From contig NC_052615.1 in assembly GCF_016545825.1 (NCBI RefSeq), positions 23,118,520-23,182,519 on the forward strand: 64,000 bases of DNA, given 5' to 3'. Source of the stretch: Eucalyptus grandis. Its lineage: Eukaryota; Streptophyta; Magnoliopsida; Myrtales; Myrtaceae. The position numbers and the translations under genes are program-made. Within the stretch, counting starts at the first letter, position 1. Each line of letters begins with the position of its first letter. Under the pieces are notes generated by a model that ran no database searches, was not told where the DNA came from, and worked only from the letters and a program-made list of their open reading frames with translations. Positions 46,201 through 57,574 of the stretch are shown here, in pieces.

Positions 46201-47101
46201 AGATCGATTAAGGATCACGCGTAGGAAACTGATAGGATAAGATAAGGTAATAGATTGATAGAGAAATTCGTAAACCTAGGTGGGATAGTCGAATCAATAA
46301 AGAGGATGGAGATCAAGACAAAAGCCGAATGCCCGAGAAAGCAAAGACAGATTAAAAGTCAAATCCAGTACGATTGTTTATTACTTCTCTTGAATGGACA
46401 ATTGAATTACGGTGGAAATAATCAAGCCAACCATATAGTCATGCTGCTAAGACTTTGTCCTAAACCAAAGAAACTAGAACGCTGTATCCGCATTCTCTTT
46501 CTCCCGCATGGGAAGGCTAAGAGGAAAAAAGTCCACGAGGAAGAAAACTTTTTTCTCACTCAACCCTGGACGAAAGGCTAAGAAATTTTTTTAAATTTTG
46601 GCTACGTTTGTATCATCGAAAATTCAATAATAAAGGAAATTATTTTCCATGAAATGGTTAGTTTTCACTTGTTAAGTGGTTTAGGGAAAGCGATTTCTTT
46701 CTAGTTAAAGGGAAAATTGTTTTCACTCAATTTAAATTTTTCGTTTTCAATTCATGAAAAATGTTTTTTCATAGATCAATCAGGTTTCCGTCCTCCAAAT
46801 ACTGAAAAGTTGGAAAACATTCTCCCGAAAACAGGCTTTGTTATTTTATTTTTTCGAACTAACAGACCCTTAGATTTCTGACGCTATCAATTATCGCAAA
46901 CACAAGAAAAATGCAATTGCAAGAAAACAGAGGAAGTAGACATAAAGAAGGATTACTAACCGTTGAGTAGGAGGGGGAAGCGTATTTGATGAAGTGATCG
47001 CCCCATACGCTCTCATGATATTCGGCCAACCGGCGTTCGACCCCGCCGCTTCTCCCTTTACTCGGAGAAGAAGATGGAATTGCCGAAACCTGAACCGACA
47101 T
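43258..47101 (-). CDS. Terpene synthase, TPS-a type (probable sesquiterpene synthase), seven exons, defective intron 5 donor
   Basis: Exons on the minus strand: 47101-46961, 45526-45238, 45051-44676, 44446-44228, 44137-43999, 43908-43660, 43551-43258. Lengths 141, 289, 376, 219, 139, 249 and 294 total 1707 nt, 568 residues, with phases that join without a stop. The last five exons have the lengths usual for the family. Motifs: RR-x8-W (residues 23-33); RDR (284-286); DDIYD, the Mg-binding DDxxD (321-325); DDISSHKFE, the NSE/DTE site (465-473). Only 22 residues precede RR, so there is no plastid transit peptide. That fits a cytosolic farnesyl-diphosphate enzyme; the product is unknown. Introns have GT..AG ends except intron 5 (43998-43909), whose donor is ATAAGC. 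Retention gives an in-frame TAG. A GT nine bases on could rescue the frame, adding Ile-Ser-Ile. Possibly functional, possibly a young pseudogene. Confidence 0.9.
45527..46960 (-). other. Terpene synthase intron 1 with a later insertion
   Basis: A 1434-bp intron, long for this family. The paralogous intron start at 3558-3651 lacks about 880 bp present here (about 46066-46945), so this part was inserted here or lost there. 46590-46860 contains GAAAATTC, TTTTCCATGAAA and complementary words of a MITE-like element. A 108-codon frame at 46255-46581 has no recognisable domain. Confidence 0.6.
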
Positions 47102-47206
47102 GCTCCCCGCTTGTTTCGTCCTTTGTCTGTGGATGTCGAACGAATACGCGAATTGAAGACTGAGGAGAGGATTTCGCTGTGTTGCAGAACATCAACACTC
47201 GATGGG

Positions 47207-47215
47207 TATTTATAG
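47207..47215 (-). promoter_or_regulatory. TATA box of the terpene synthase
   Basis: CTATAAATA on the minus strand, about 105 bases upstream of the ATG and conserved in the duplicate at 3896-3888. Position and sequence suit a core promoter. Confidence 0.7.
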
Positions 47216-47790
47216 GCAACATGTTCATAGCCACCTTGTCACTTTTGGACTTATTTTTAGAGCAAACCAATCACATTTTAATGAATATTAACGCGAGTGA
47301 AGATTGTTTCGTGGAGAAAAGAAGATATTCTTCTTATTATATAATTGGTCCTGTCCACCCCACCCGTCTTTGTACAACATCTTATATTAGTAAATTTAGA
47401 TGTAGTAAATATGATTTTATTTTCTATCAGAATGATTCATGAAAACTTATTTCTTATGAACTGATGGATTTTGTGTGCCCATGACTAGATCTAGGGTCCT
47501 CTTTCGGGGAATTTGTATACTTCCATTAATGCCGTAGCTCTTTTCAATAGGCTGCTTCTATTCATAAAAATGTACGAAGCATATCATTTTGACGTAAGTT
47601 GCCTGCTTGGTGGTTGATTGGCCTTGCTAGGTTCTTGGATTTAGTTGTCTGAGTCACAACAAGATCTTGGGTTCTCTTCCGGGGAATTTGTATATTTTCA
47701 TATAAACCGAGCAATATTATCTCTTTGTGACAGGTTGAGTCTGTCCATAAAACGTACGGAGCATATCAATTTGACATAAATCGCCTACTT

Positions 47791-48293
47791 AGAGTGCGTT
47801 TGGTAACGTTTCTATTCAAAATTTGTTCCAGGGAACAGAAATAGAAAAAACTATTTCTGTTACGGAGAACAATTTTTGAACAGAAGAACGCGTTTGGTAA
47901 ACTTGTATAATTTATGTTCCTGAAATAGAAAAAGAATAGAAACACGTTTAGTAAACTTGTATAATTTTTTTGTTTCTTTCAATTTTTTAATATTTTTTAA
48001 ATTTTTCCTTTTTTTTTTTTTTTTTTTCTTCCTTTTGGCCGGTCGCCAGCCTCGCCTAGCCATGGCAAGGTACGCCGCCCCGGCGATGCTTCAGCGAGGT
48101 CGCCGGCCAAAGGAAAAAAAAAAGAAGAAAAGAAAGAAAATGAAAAAATAGGAGAGAGAAAAATATTTCTCAGAAGTGTTCCCGAGACTAAAAAAAATAG
48201 ATTTTTTGTTTTTGTTCCCCGAAACAAAAGAACAGAAATTGTGTTCTGGGGAACAAAAAAAAGAACACAAACAAACAGGCCCTTATTTGGTAG
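47791..48293. mobile_element. TIR element with GC-rich interior
   Basis: Begins GAGTGCGTTTGGTAACG and ends AAACAAACAGGCCCTTA, a partial inverted match to the start of its relatives. It has GTTCCAGGGAAC near the left end and CGGGGAACA-type words near both ends. A short GC-rich middle (48035-48110) carries CCTCGCC and GGTCGCCGGCC. The matching place in block 1 (about 4465) has no insertion. No transposase. Confidence 0.55.
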
Positions 48294-49009
48294 TCAAATG
48301 GCTCTCTAAGATCTTGGATTCAGTTACTGAGTCACGACATTCCTATTTTTGTCCCTTGCATACTAATCTTGTTGTCGGTATTGAGATGATGGAAAACTAA
48401 TCAATTTATGAAAAAATAATTTTCATGGATGGAAACCAACAAACCTAAATTAGGGGAAGACAACTTCCGCTTTTGACAAGAATGATATCATTTTTCATAA
48501 ACCATTAAACAAATGAAAATTAGCTATTTTCTTTGAAAATGTTTTTTATGGAAAATATTTTTCTTTATCATGAAGATTTTAGTGAAATAAACACACCCAA
48601 AATTGAAAATTTATTTTATCAAAATAGCAAGAAGCAGGACAATAAACATTAGTTGGACTTGTTTTTTATTTTGTGTATTATCATGCCAGCACTAGTGAAC
48701 AATCTTTCAACGGTTCGATTAAAGAGCTCTCCTACCTTGAATGTGAAGATTTCACCTGTATAAAGTTCACCAACATCAATTTTGTCAATAACATCCATGG
48801 ACAATCCCTTAATGAAAAATCACTTCCAAAATCAAGGAGTCCAGCGCTCCTATATCTTGCGGTAACTTCATCCTCCTACCAACTACAAAGTGAAATTCTT
48901 TTGGTAACAAACAACTGAAATTTAATACACATTAGCCTTACCTAGAGTTCCTAAAGCTAATAACATAATTTACAGTAAGTTATGATGATAAACTATGATA
49001 TTCGGCTTT

Positions 49010-49530
49010 AGCCCTTTTTTTCATGGAAAAAGAAAAGGGGACCTCTTGGCACGGACCACAGAGTTCCTAAAACAGTACTAATTTAAAGAAATTTATCTGT
49101 ACCTTGGTAAGAAAGGAGAGTCCCTAGGAGGGACGGTGTCGTCCTTCAAAGTACTCTTCCCTCTTTTTCTTTTTTATTCTTTCTCAATTTTCTTTTGTCC
49201 ACTTTTTCCCTTTAGTCTATTTTTTTGTATACCCAAATATTGGTATTGATACAGCTCACAGTTACTTTCACAATCATAACTCATAAGCTCACATATACTA
49301 TGAGTAAAAAGTATGTCATATCTAATTCCGATTAGAAAGATTGTTAATACGTAATATTACAAGTTTAGCTTAGTCAATTCAACACTCTGAAAAATTACAA
49401 TAATTATTACCTCTCACTCCCATCGTATTATCAGTGGTTCTACTCATATTCAGGTCGTAATGAAATAAACGAGGCAGTCCACATATCTTTCGCCTTAGTT
49501 GGCTCTAATGTAAAAGTAGGCACATACTAT
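49010..49530. repeat. Dispersed unit of the duplicated block, copy in block 2
   Basis: Colinear with 5360-5930, including the TTTTTATTCTTTCTCAATTT tract and CCACATATCTTTCGCCTTAG. Confidence 0.65.
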
Positions 49531-49696
49531 GAGTGTCTAAACCGAACTGTAAAATCAAATTGAAACTAAAACCGATCTAAACTGAACCAAGTTTTCATAC
49601 ATTTTCGGTTTGGTTCAGGTTTCAATTTGGATAATGAAAAGAAAAAAATCATGTATCTACACCAGTAATTACGCTTAAAATCCATGAGATGCTTAG

Positions 49697-50340
49697 GGCA
49701 TGTTTGGTAAAATTTGTTTCTGTTCCCAAGAACAAAAATTTCTATTCTTTTGTTTCGGGGAACTAAAAAAAGAATAGAAACATGTTTGGTAAAACTTTTG
49801 TTCCCGGGAACAAAAAAAATCCGGGAATAGATTTGGAACAGAAACAGGAAGTAGAAAAAAATAACTTCTTGTTCCCGGGAACAATTTCTAAAATCAATTT
49901 TTCTCTCTCTTATTTTTTCTTCTTCTCTTTCTTTTCTTCTTCGTCTTCTTCCTTTTGGCTGGTCGCCGATCTTGGCTAGGGTGGGTGCCGGCAACCTGCC
50001 AGACGAGGGCTGACAACCTTGCCAGAGCGTCACCAGCCCCTGGAGACGCCGAGCCACACGAGGCTTGTCGGCTCGAGCCTTGCCATGGCTGGGCAAGGCT
50101 ACGCAAGGCTCAGCCTCGCTAGGGTTGGGCGAGGTCAACCTAGCCCAGATCTAGCGAGGCCGAACTCACCCAACCACTAGTGAGACTTGGCCTTGCTGAG
50201 CCACCTCTAGGAAGGTGTCACCTAGCGATGGCCCAGCAAGGCCGAGTCTCACCGATGGCTGGGCGAGCTCGGCCTCGCCAGATCTGGGCGAGGTTGACCT
50301 CACCCAACCAAGGCGAGGCCGAGCCTCACACGGCCAGAGT
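49697..50340. mobile_element. TIR element with GTTCCCGGGAAC palindromes and GC-rich interior
   Basis: Starts GGGCATGTTTGGTAAAATTTG and contains perfect GTTCCCGGGAAC palindromes at about 49800 and 49881. The interior from 49955 to 50335 is GC-rich with repeated GGCGAGG, GGGCAAGG and GCCTCGCC in both orientations. The longest frame (50138-49566, minus) crosses these repeats and A/G-rich DNA and is not supported as a gene. The boundary at 50340 is approximate. Confidence 0.55.
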
Positions 50341-50596
50341 TACTCTTGTTATAAGAGGAAGGAGTCCCTTCAATGTCAGTCAATTTTCCTAAATGTACAT
50401 ATTTTCGATGGTCATGACAGCTTTTTCTTACTTAACTAGATGGCTCGTGCACTATTCTAAACTCATCCTTTGAAATTCAAAATAAAAATAGCTCTTCGCA
50501 AGCTTAATTTATTTCTAAAATCAAGGAGTCCCAAGCAGCTCCTATGTCTTGTACAAGGTGACTTCATCCTCTTACCAACTACAAAGTGACCTTCTT

Positions 50597-51452
50597 TTGG
50601 TAACCTAAGAAACACCGACACTCTTCCAAAGTCTTCTTGTTATGTTGAACACTCCGACACGTGTCCGACACTTTCGGACATTCTTAGACACTCCGTCAAC
50701 ACGTGTTGAAAAATCTGACACCTAGTCAACCTTTTTGGCACTCTCCGACACTCGAGTCGGAATTCCGACATGCAGTTTCCAACGTATAATTCTGACACGC
50801 TAGATTAATTTTAAAAAATTTCAATAAATGATGAGTCAAAATGTATATATGTGAAAATAATAATAATAAATGGTGAAAGAAGAAAATCCTAACATTCTCT
50901 TCTCTCCTGACTCTCACTTTTTGTGATACACAATTCAATCCCAAGTTTTTTTTTTCTCTTCACTTCTGATAAGTCTAATACATGAATCCAAAATGTGAAT
51001 TGCTTATTTTTTTTCCTACCAAGTTTTATGAATTATTGGAAGGGAGTTCAATTTGTCAAATTGAAACAATGAATTATTTTAATAAATGGTGGATTAATGT
51101 TTTTAGTGTAAATTCATTCTAGGCTTTGTTATTATTTATTTATTTGTGAATTTGAATTAAATTAATTTGATTGAAGTAATCATAAAAATGATAATTTATT
51201 ATCCATACATAAAAATACACATACATTTAATATACAACGAGTCTCAACGTGTTGAAATTTTTTACTTTTTGAAAAACGACGTGTCGGCGTGTCATATCGT
51301 GTTGTGTCGTGTCGCGTGTCGCGTGTCGCGTGTCACGTGTCTCCTTTCACATGTGGTACGAAACCAGTTGTAAATTATGTCATTAATTTTTAGGAATTCT
51401 AGGTATCACTGTATAACTAATGTTCGTATTAAATGTCGATTGTTGTTACCAA
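50597..51452. other. Inverted segment containing a GACAC/GTGTC element
   Basis: The stretch 51360-51452 matches 12690-12790 only in reverse complement, whereas DNA on both sides matches forward. The inverted piece is bounded by TTGGTAAC (50597-50604) and GTTACCAA (51445-51452), an 8-bp inverted repeat. Inside it, 50606-51346 has ends rich in GACAC on the left and GTGTC on the right, including a GTGTCGC tandem run at 51297-51340, which suggests a foldback-type element. Confidence 0.7.
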
Positions 51453-51459
51453 CCAAGTA

Positions 51460-53270
51460 GCAACAACTGACATTTAATAGCATGGGTTAAAAAGAACTCT
51501 CTCTTGGAGTTCCTAAAATAGACTAGCGAACTGATCTTAACATGATTATATACATCTATATGTACCATCGTAAGGAAGGAGGGTTCTTAGGAGGGACCAC
51601 CATACTTCCAAGAACTCTCCCTCCACTCGGTTCTCTTCTTCTCTTAACAATTCTCTCTTCCCACTTTTCCTTTTGTTATTCTTTCTCAACTTTTCATTTG
51701 TCCATTTCATCCCTTTTATCCATTTTGCGTACGGTAACATTTCTGTTTTTGAGAATAATTTCTATTCAAAAATAAATTTTATTTCTTTTTCTTATGTGAG
51801 TTTTTGAGTAAAAAACGCATTTTGACACAATCTTAAAATTTATATCCTCAGAATAGAAAAATAATAGAAAAACATTTAATATCCTTCCTTCTTCTTTCTT
51901 CTCTAATTGGTCGTCAAGCCTTGGTGATGGCCGGCAAGGCTTGACCTCACCAAACTCCAATCTGCCTAGGCGAGGCTCAACATCTCCAAATTTAGACAAC
52001 ATTAAGCTTATTGGCCCTCATCTCTAGCTGGTTGATAGCTATTGCCAATGTTTGGCAACATGCAAGAAAAAGAAAAGGAAGGAAAAAAAAAAAAGAAAAT
52101 CACATTGTTTTGGAAATTGTTCCCAGGAATAAAAAAGTATTTTTTTTACTTATTATTTTTGTTCAAATGTAATCCTGTCACTGATCTGTTCCATGAAATA
52201 AATAAATAAAATTAGTTGATATTATCAAACGAATTTCTATTTTTTCCATTTTTATACTCTTTTTCTATTTCGGGAATGAAAGAACACAAAAATAGGTAAC
52301 TAGAATAGTAATCAAATAAGCTTTTAATTTATTTCTAAAACCAAGGAGTCTAGAGCAGCTCCGATGTTTTGTTTAGGATGACTTCATCCTCCTACCAACT
52401 AGAAGTGACATTCTTTTGGTAACAACAACCAACGATCAATACAAACATTAGTTATATAGTCTTACCTAGAGTTCCTAAAAATTAATGACATAATTTACAA
52501 CTAGTTCCTTACCACACGTGAAAGGAGAGTTCATGGTAATGCACGTGGGTTAAAAAGTCCTCTCCTGGAGTTCCCAAAAACTCTGCCTCCATTCGGCTGT
52601 CTTCTCCTCTCGACAATTCTCTCTTCCCTCTTTTCCTTTTTATTTTTTTAAAATTCTTTCTCAATTTTCTTTTGTCCACTTTGTCCATTTAGTCTATTTC
52701 TTTTTGTGAATTTGAAAATACTGGTATTGATTCAACTTACAGATATTTTCAGATTCATAACTCAAAAGCTCACATATACTATAATATGAGTAAAAAAATC
52801 TGGCATATCTAATTTCAATTAAAAAGATTTTTAACACATAAATTTACAAGTTTAACATAGTCGATTCAACAAACTGATAAATTACATACAATTATGGTCT
52901 TGCTCTGGCACCCACAATATTAGTAGTTATAAATAATCGGGGATGCTACGCAATTCAGTTCCTAAAGAAATAAATGAGATAGTCCAAATATCTTTCGTAT
53001 CGGTTCAATCTAAAGTGAAAGTAGACAAACATGGGATTATAGATAAAGAATTATTTTTACAAATCCCCATAAATACATAGAAAAATCATGAGATAATTTT
53101 AAAAAAATTTCTTCATCGATAACATAAAAGAAAGGCCAGATGGTTTTGAGACTATCAAATTTAACAAGCCCTACGACCTTAAATTTGACGCACGGTGGTT
53201 AGAGAGATACAAAAGTTTGTGAGCCGCCTTTCCTTGATTTAATCGAATATACATCAACCGAATTTCAAGT
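51460..53270. repeat. Dispersed unit with nested GC-rich element, block 2
   Basis: Colinear with 11520-13690 and shares the nested element (here about 51735-52320, interior AAGGCTTGACCTCACC at 51935). That insertion is therefore older than the duplication. Confidence 0.6.
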
Positions 53271-54129
53271 GGGGATTAGAGTACCTGCTAAGATTAGATG
53301 ATCCTAAGATGATCCAAAAAAAATTTACATCATTTTCATTGATGTGCTCATCGACAATCGCTCTATTGGAGATAATGAGTCTCTTGAACTTGCAAAATAA
53401 AAATTATGCACAAGAGGGTTAGATTTAAATTGATTGAGAATTGTAAAGTTCCTTCAAGCCATATGATGGTACGGGAAAATTGTTGAAAATAGTAGTCGTA
53501 ATTGATAAATATTAGTAATTACATACACCTGAAAGCCTAGGAGAAGCGACAGGGATTTTACTTTGCTCTTCACTCTTTCGTTTTTCCTTTTTTAAGTTTG
53601 AATTTTTTTGGTAAAATAATATTTAAAGTTTGACTTTCATGTAATAAGGAGCACTTTCCACCCTTAAGAAATCCAGTGATTAACATGTAAAGTTATCCAG
53701 CGTTTTATTTTTATTTTTATTTTTTATTTTTGGTAAAGTCCAGCGTTTTATTTTAGAACCTTCTGGAGTGGATTTTTTTTTATTTTAAAAAAAATCTGGA
53801 GGGAAGGCAAAAGAAATATTTAATTTTTTTTTATAACCCATGCTATAATTAACGCAACACAGACAAACTAAGCTATAAGGTGGTAAACTGAAAGCAAACG
53901 CTTCATCAAGAAACTCTTTTCCATCGACAACCTTCAATTTTTTACCAGCTTCCAAAAGGAATTTGTAGTTTTTGTGACATTGATGGTTTTTGTGTTTCAC
54001 GAAAGCTTCCATCGTGGCCAAATCTAGCTTTTTTTAGTCACACTCATTAATAAGATAATAAAGACCGTTGAGCATGGTAGTCCAGTGATAATAGGGTCAT
54101 ATTATATTTTATGATGTCATAGTTCGAAC

Positions 54130-54840
54130 AATGCCTCCCAATAGTTGGCCTATCTAGAAAGTCCTAAACTAATTGTACAATAGCCAATTTAGTCGTAGAC
54201 CTTTTAATTTTTCCAATTTAGTTTTAAATCTATGAGTTAATGACACAAAAAAATTCTAAAGTAATATACATGTGACATATTTATCTTAAACTAATTTTTT
54301 TACCACTAAAAATCTCAAACAGTTACACCAGTAATAAATTTATCCTCCATTAGTTTCCGTTAAATTCTACAATCAAATTGTTCAGTTGGATGACACGTAA
54401 CAATTACCAGTTTGTGGTTTTTTTCTATATTAATCTAATTTAACAGAAATTAATCCAAGGTAAATTTGTAACAAACACAACAATCTGAAATTTTTTGTGG
54501 TTAAAAAATTAGTTTGAGGATAATTTGTCATTGATGTACTAATTTGAGATTTTTTATGGTATTATCTCTAAATCTTTTAATAATATGCCAATTTAGTCCT
54601 AATTTTTTTTACTATTTGCCAAAATAGTCCTTCTGACCAATTGTCCAAATAAAAAGTTTAGGACTAATCGGCAAACTTTCAAAAAGCTTAGGACTAAATT
54701 GATACGATTAAAAAGTTCAGGACTAAATTGTCAAATTATCAAAAGATTTAGGATTAAATTGACACAAGTGAAAGGTTTAAGACTGAATTAACCATTGTAT
54801 AATAGGTTTAGAACCTTTTAGAGAATAATCCTACAGCAAT
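54130..54840. repeat. Foldback (MITE-like) element with long inverted ends
   Basis: The left end has TCTAGAAAGTCCTAAACTAATTGTACAAT and the right end ATTGTATAATAGGTTTAGAACCTTTTAGAGA-like complement. The interior repeats GGACTAAATTG and its complement many times. Related decayed pieces are at 13990-14420, 56590-56700 and 57310-57450. Non-coding. Confidence 0.65.
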
Positions 54841-57560
54841 TCGTGTTCTAGGATATTGCCACTAGTGATTATCTTGACATATCTGGTGCTGGATGTGAAT
54901 AACTTTTCTGCTTTATAAGTTCATGCAAGATGTTATTGATTCTCATAGAACAGAATGAGGAATCCCTTCAAATTCCGGCGTTTGTTGCATGATTTGTCAA
55001 TTAACCATTTAGCACGATATGCATGGTACCGGAAAATCTGCTTTCTACATTACGGCGCCAGCAGACCTTAAAGAAACAATTATGCCTTTCTTATGGCTGG
55101 TGGAAGCGGAGTGCAGAATACATCCTTAGGGACGGCTCCCACCAAAGGCGTCGTCCTGGTGTTTGCTTCAGGACGGAAGATATCAGTTAGTGCTTTGACC
55201 TATCAGCAAAATATTATAATAAAGTAATACTCTTTCCTATATCTTTCCTGTGAGAATTACGCATATGATGCAAAGAGAGAACAACAATGACAAGGATACC
55301 CCAAGTTTCCCTGAAAATCATGTTTTGATTGTCGAGACAAGACTGCATTTTGTTGTTTGAATATATTTTCAAATGTCTCGTATTCTTTGGCATATGAGTT
55401 TGTTTGCAAGGATGGATTTGGGGGGAGCTGGGGGAAAGCCTTGCCCCTCCAAACATCTCTGCGTCCGTCTCCTTTATTTGGACCACATGTGGTTTTTCTC
55501 TACCAAACTTAGCTTTTGAGTAGGAATTATTGCGTTGGACGAGTTAGGCCGGTATCAAAAAAATCCACTATTTTTAGCCGAATTGACCGATTTACCCCTA
55601 TAAACTGACAGGGTCAAAGCACTAACCGACATCTTTCGTTGGATCCGTAGCCAACATCTTAGCCCCCGTCTCTCCCGTATATTCTGCAACTTACTCCCAA
55701 TAATATTAACCAAATCCATTTTTCTCTGAAACAACTAAGAAGTCATCTCTTTTGGCAAATTTGAGAATATGATTCTCCAATGAAGTCGCTTTATCATCCA
55801 TGGTAATGAAAGGGGAAAAATCAAACTATTGAGTAGCTTTATGTGCACACAAATTATATTACACAACTCCTTTAGAAAGCGACTTCCCTTCAAGCCTCAA
55901 ATCTAGGAGTGTCGTTGTTGTTCCTTTTTTTTTTATTTTTTTCCTAAAGTGGCGAATGGCTCAACTCTTTGGATGTAATGTAGAGTCCTCCAGGGTAAGG
56001 TTAACCCTAGCCAAATGCTCAATCCATGGCATCCGATGTTGATGTCTTGTGATCTTTCGACGATAGATTTGTGAAGGCAATTTAGTCAACCTAACTAACA
56101 AGTCGTGGAAGTAGAATCGCTATAAACAAATTATAGCACGTTTAGCAAGGTCGATATATCTCTTGAAGCAGTGAAGTCTGCACTATTCTCAATAAATGAA
56201 GCAGAGATATCGAAAAGCGAATGACCTACAAGGTAACAGTTCAATTATAGATAATTTTAGCTGGCAATCGTTGATGTTGTTGTTTATATCGATTATTCAA
56301 CGTAGTACAATTGATGTTAATGTAAATAATTTTTTAAAATTTTTTAAGCCTTTTTCTTTTCTTTTCTTTTCTTTTCTTTTGGATGTGTTGCCGACCATCG
56401 CCACATTTCGGTAATAAAGAAAGGAAACAGAAGGAAAGAAAATAAAAAATAAGTCATCAAAAATTCATCAAATTGTAAAAGAAATTATAAAGATTGTCTA
56501 CGTCAGTGTCAATGATCCTGCCATATCACATGAGACGGTCAATATTTATGTCAGCGATTTTAAGTTAAAATTGGGCAGAAAGATTACATTATCTTACCGT
56601 CAAAAAGTTTTAAAATAATTTGATTAAATTGACATGTTTAAAACCAAATTGACGCTTATGTTATAGGTTCAGGACCTCTTCAATAATTATCCTAAAAATT
56701 GGATATAAGCAATATGAGAATTTTTTTTATCCAATCCTATTCTATTGCATCTGATTTGGTTCCTTGACGACCAAACAAAAGGTGAGCTGTTGTCGATGAA
56801 CCGACATTTTATCCCCATCTGCATTGCTTACTTTATTTCTGATCAGACGTGAGAAAGAAGGAAAAAACACAAGACTACCTGTGTCAACCATGGGGGAGGA
56901 GCAAACGCCATGGTCACCTTCTTCGGTTCATAAGCTCTGATTCTGAGCAGTGTTGGGATTTACTAAATTGAGTTCCCCAGGGTGGTCGAGTTTAGGTAAA
57001 TCCACTCATGAAATACCTTATTAAGCTCATTCATGCGTTAAGCTGGCATTGTGCTTGGGCTCAAGTGGACGTGATTAGAATCTAATTGCCACTTGTTTAT
57101 GGCAGTGAGGGTAATGTGGAGTTACTCACAAAATTCATCTTAAAGTGTGCTTGCTTAAAAAACGTTTCATAGTAAAAGAAAATACTTTTTAAAAAATTAT
57201 TTTTCCGAAAAATGCTTTCCCCTTTTCATGTTAATGATTTATTCCTCTAACTTTAAGTATGCATATTTTCTTCGACCATAAATGATTTTTTATTAACCAA
57301 TCATTTTGGGGAAAAGTATCAAAAAGATCATAAACATATTACAATTGTATCAATTTAGTCCTAAATATTTTTACAATTTACCAATTAAGTCCTTGTAACC
57401 AATTTTGGCTAGAAATTGCCAACATGGACACCAAATGTCTTATGCGGCACAATCGACGTTGGTATGAATTTACAAGTTTAAAAAAAAAAATTGAATTTTT
57501 TATTCTTTTTATTTTTTTTCCTTTCATTTCGACCCTTGCTAAACACTAGGCAAGGGCCAG
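54841..57560. other. Intergenic DNA, no supported gene
   Basis: 54850-55500 has balanced base composition and short frames without domains. A CTTTT pentanucleotide run lies at about 56347-56380. 57310-57450 is a piece of the AT-rich foldback family. 57530-57575 is GC-rich with GGCAAGGGCCAGC and CCCTCGCCAGCC, matching the interiors of the TIR elements. Confidence 0.4.
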
Positions 57561-57574
57561 CATGCCCTCGCCAG

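Larger units (their letters stand above)
45981..54050. repeat. Segmental duplication block 2 (upstream DNA of the terpene synthase)
   Basis: Second copy of 3558-13700, same orientation; see that entry for anchors. 47102-47790 is promoter and 5' flank. 48300-49530 and 50340-50600 are colinear with 4710-5930 and 9690-9910. Parts of 53785-54021 match 9023-9360. There is no gene apart from the synthase 5' end. Confidence 0.8.

Noticed and set aside
49566..50138. 190-codon minus-strand frame
   Set aside because: It crosses GC-rich repeat words and an A/G-rich tract of a TIR element. No domain, and related elements do not keep the frame.
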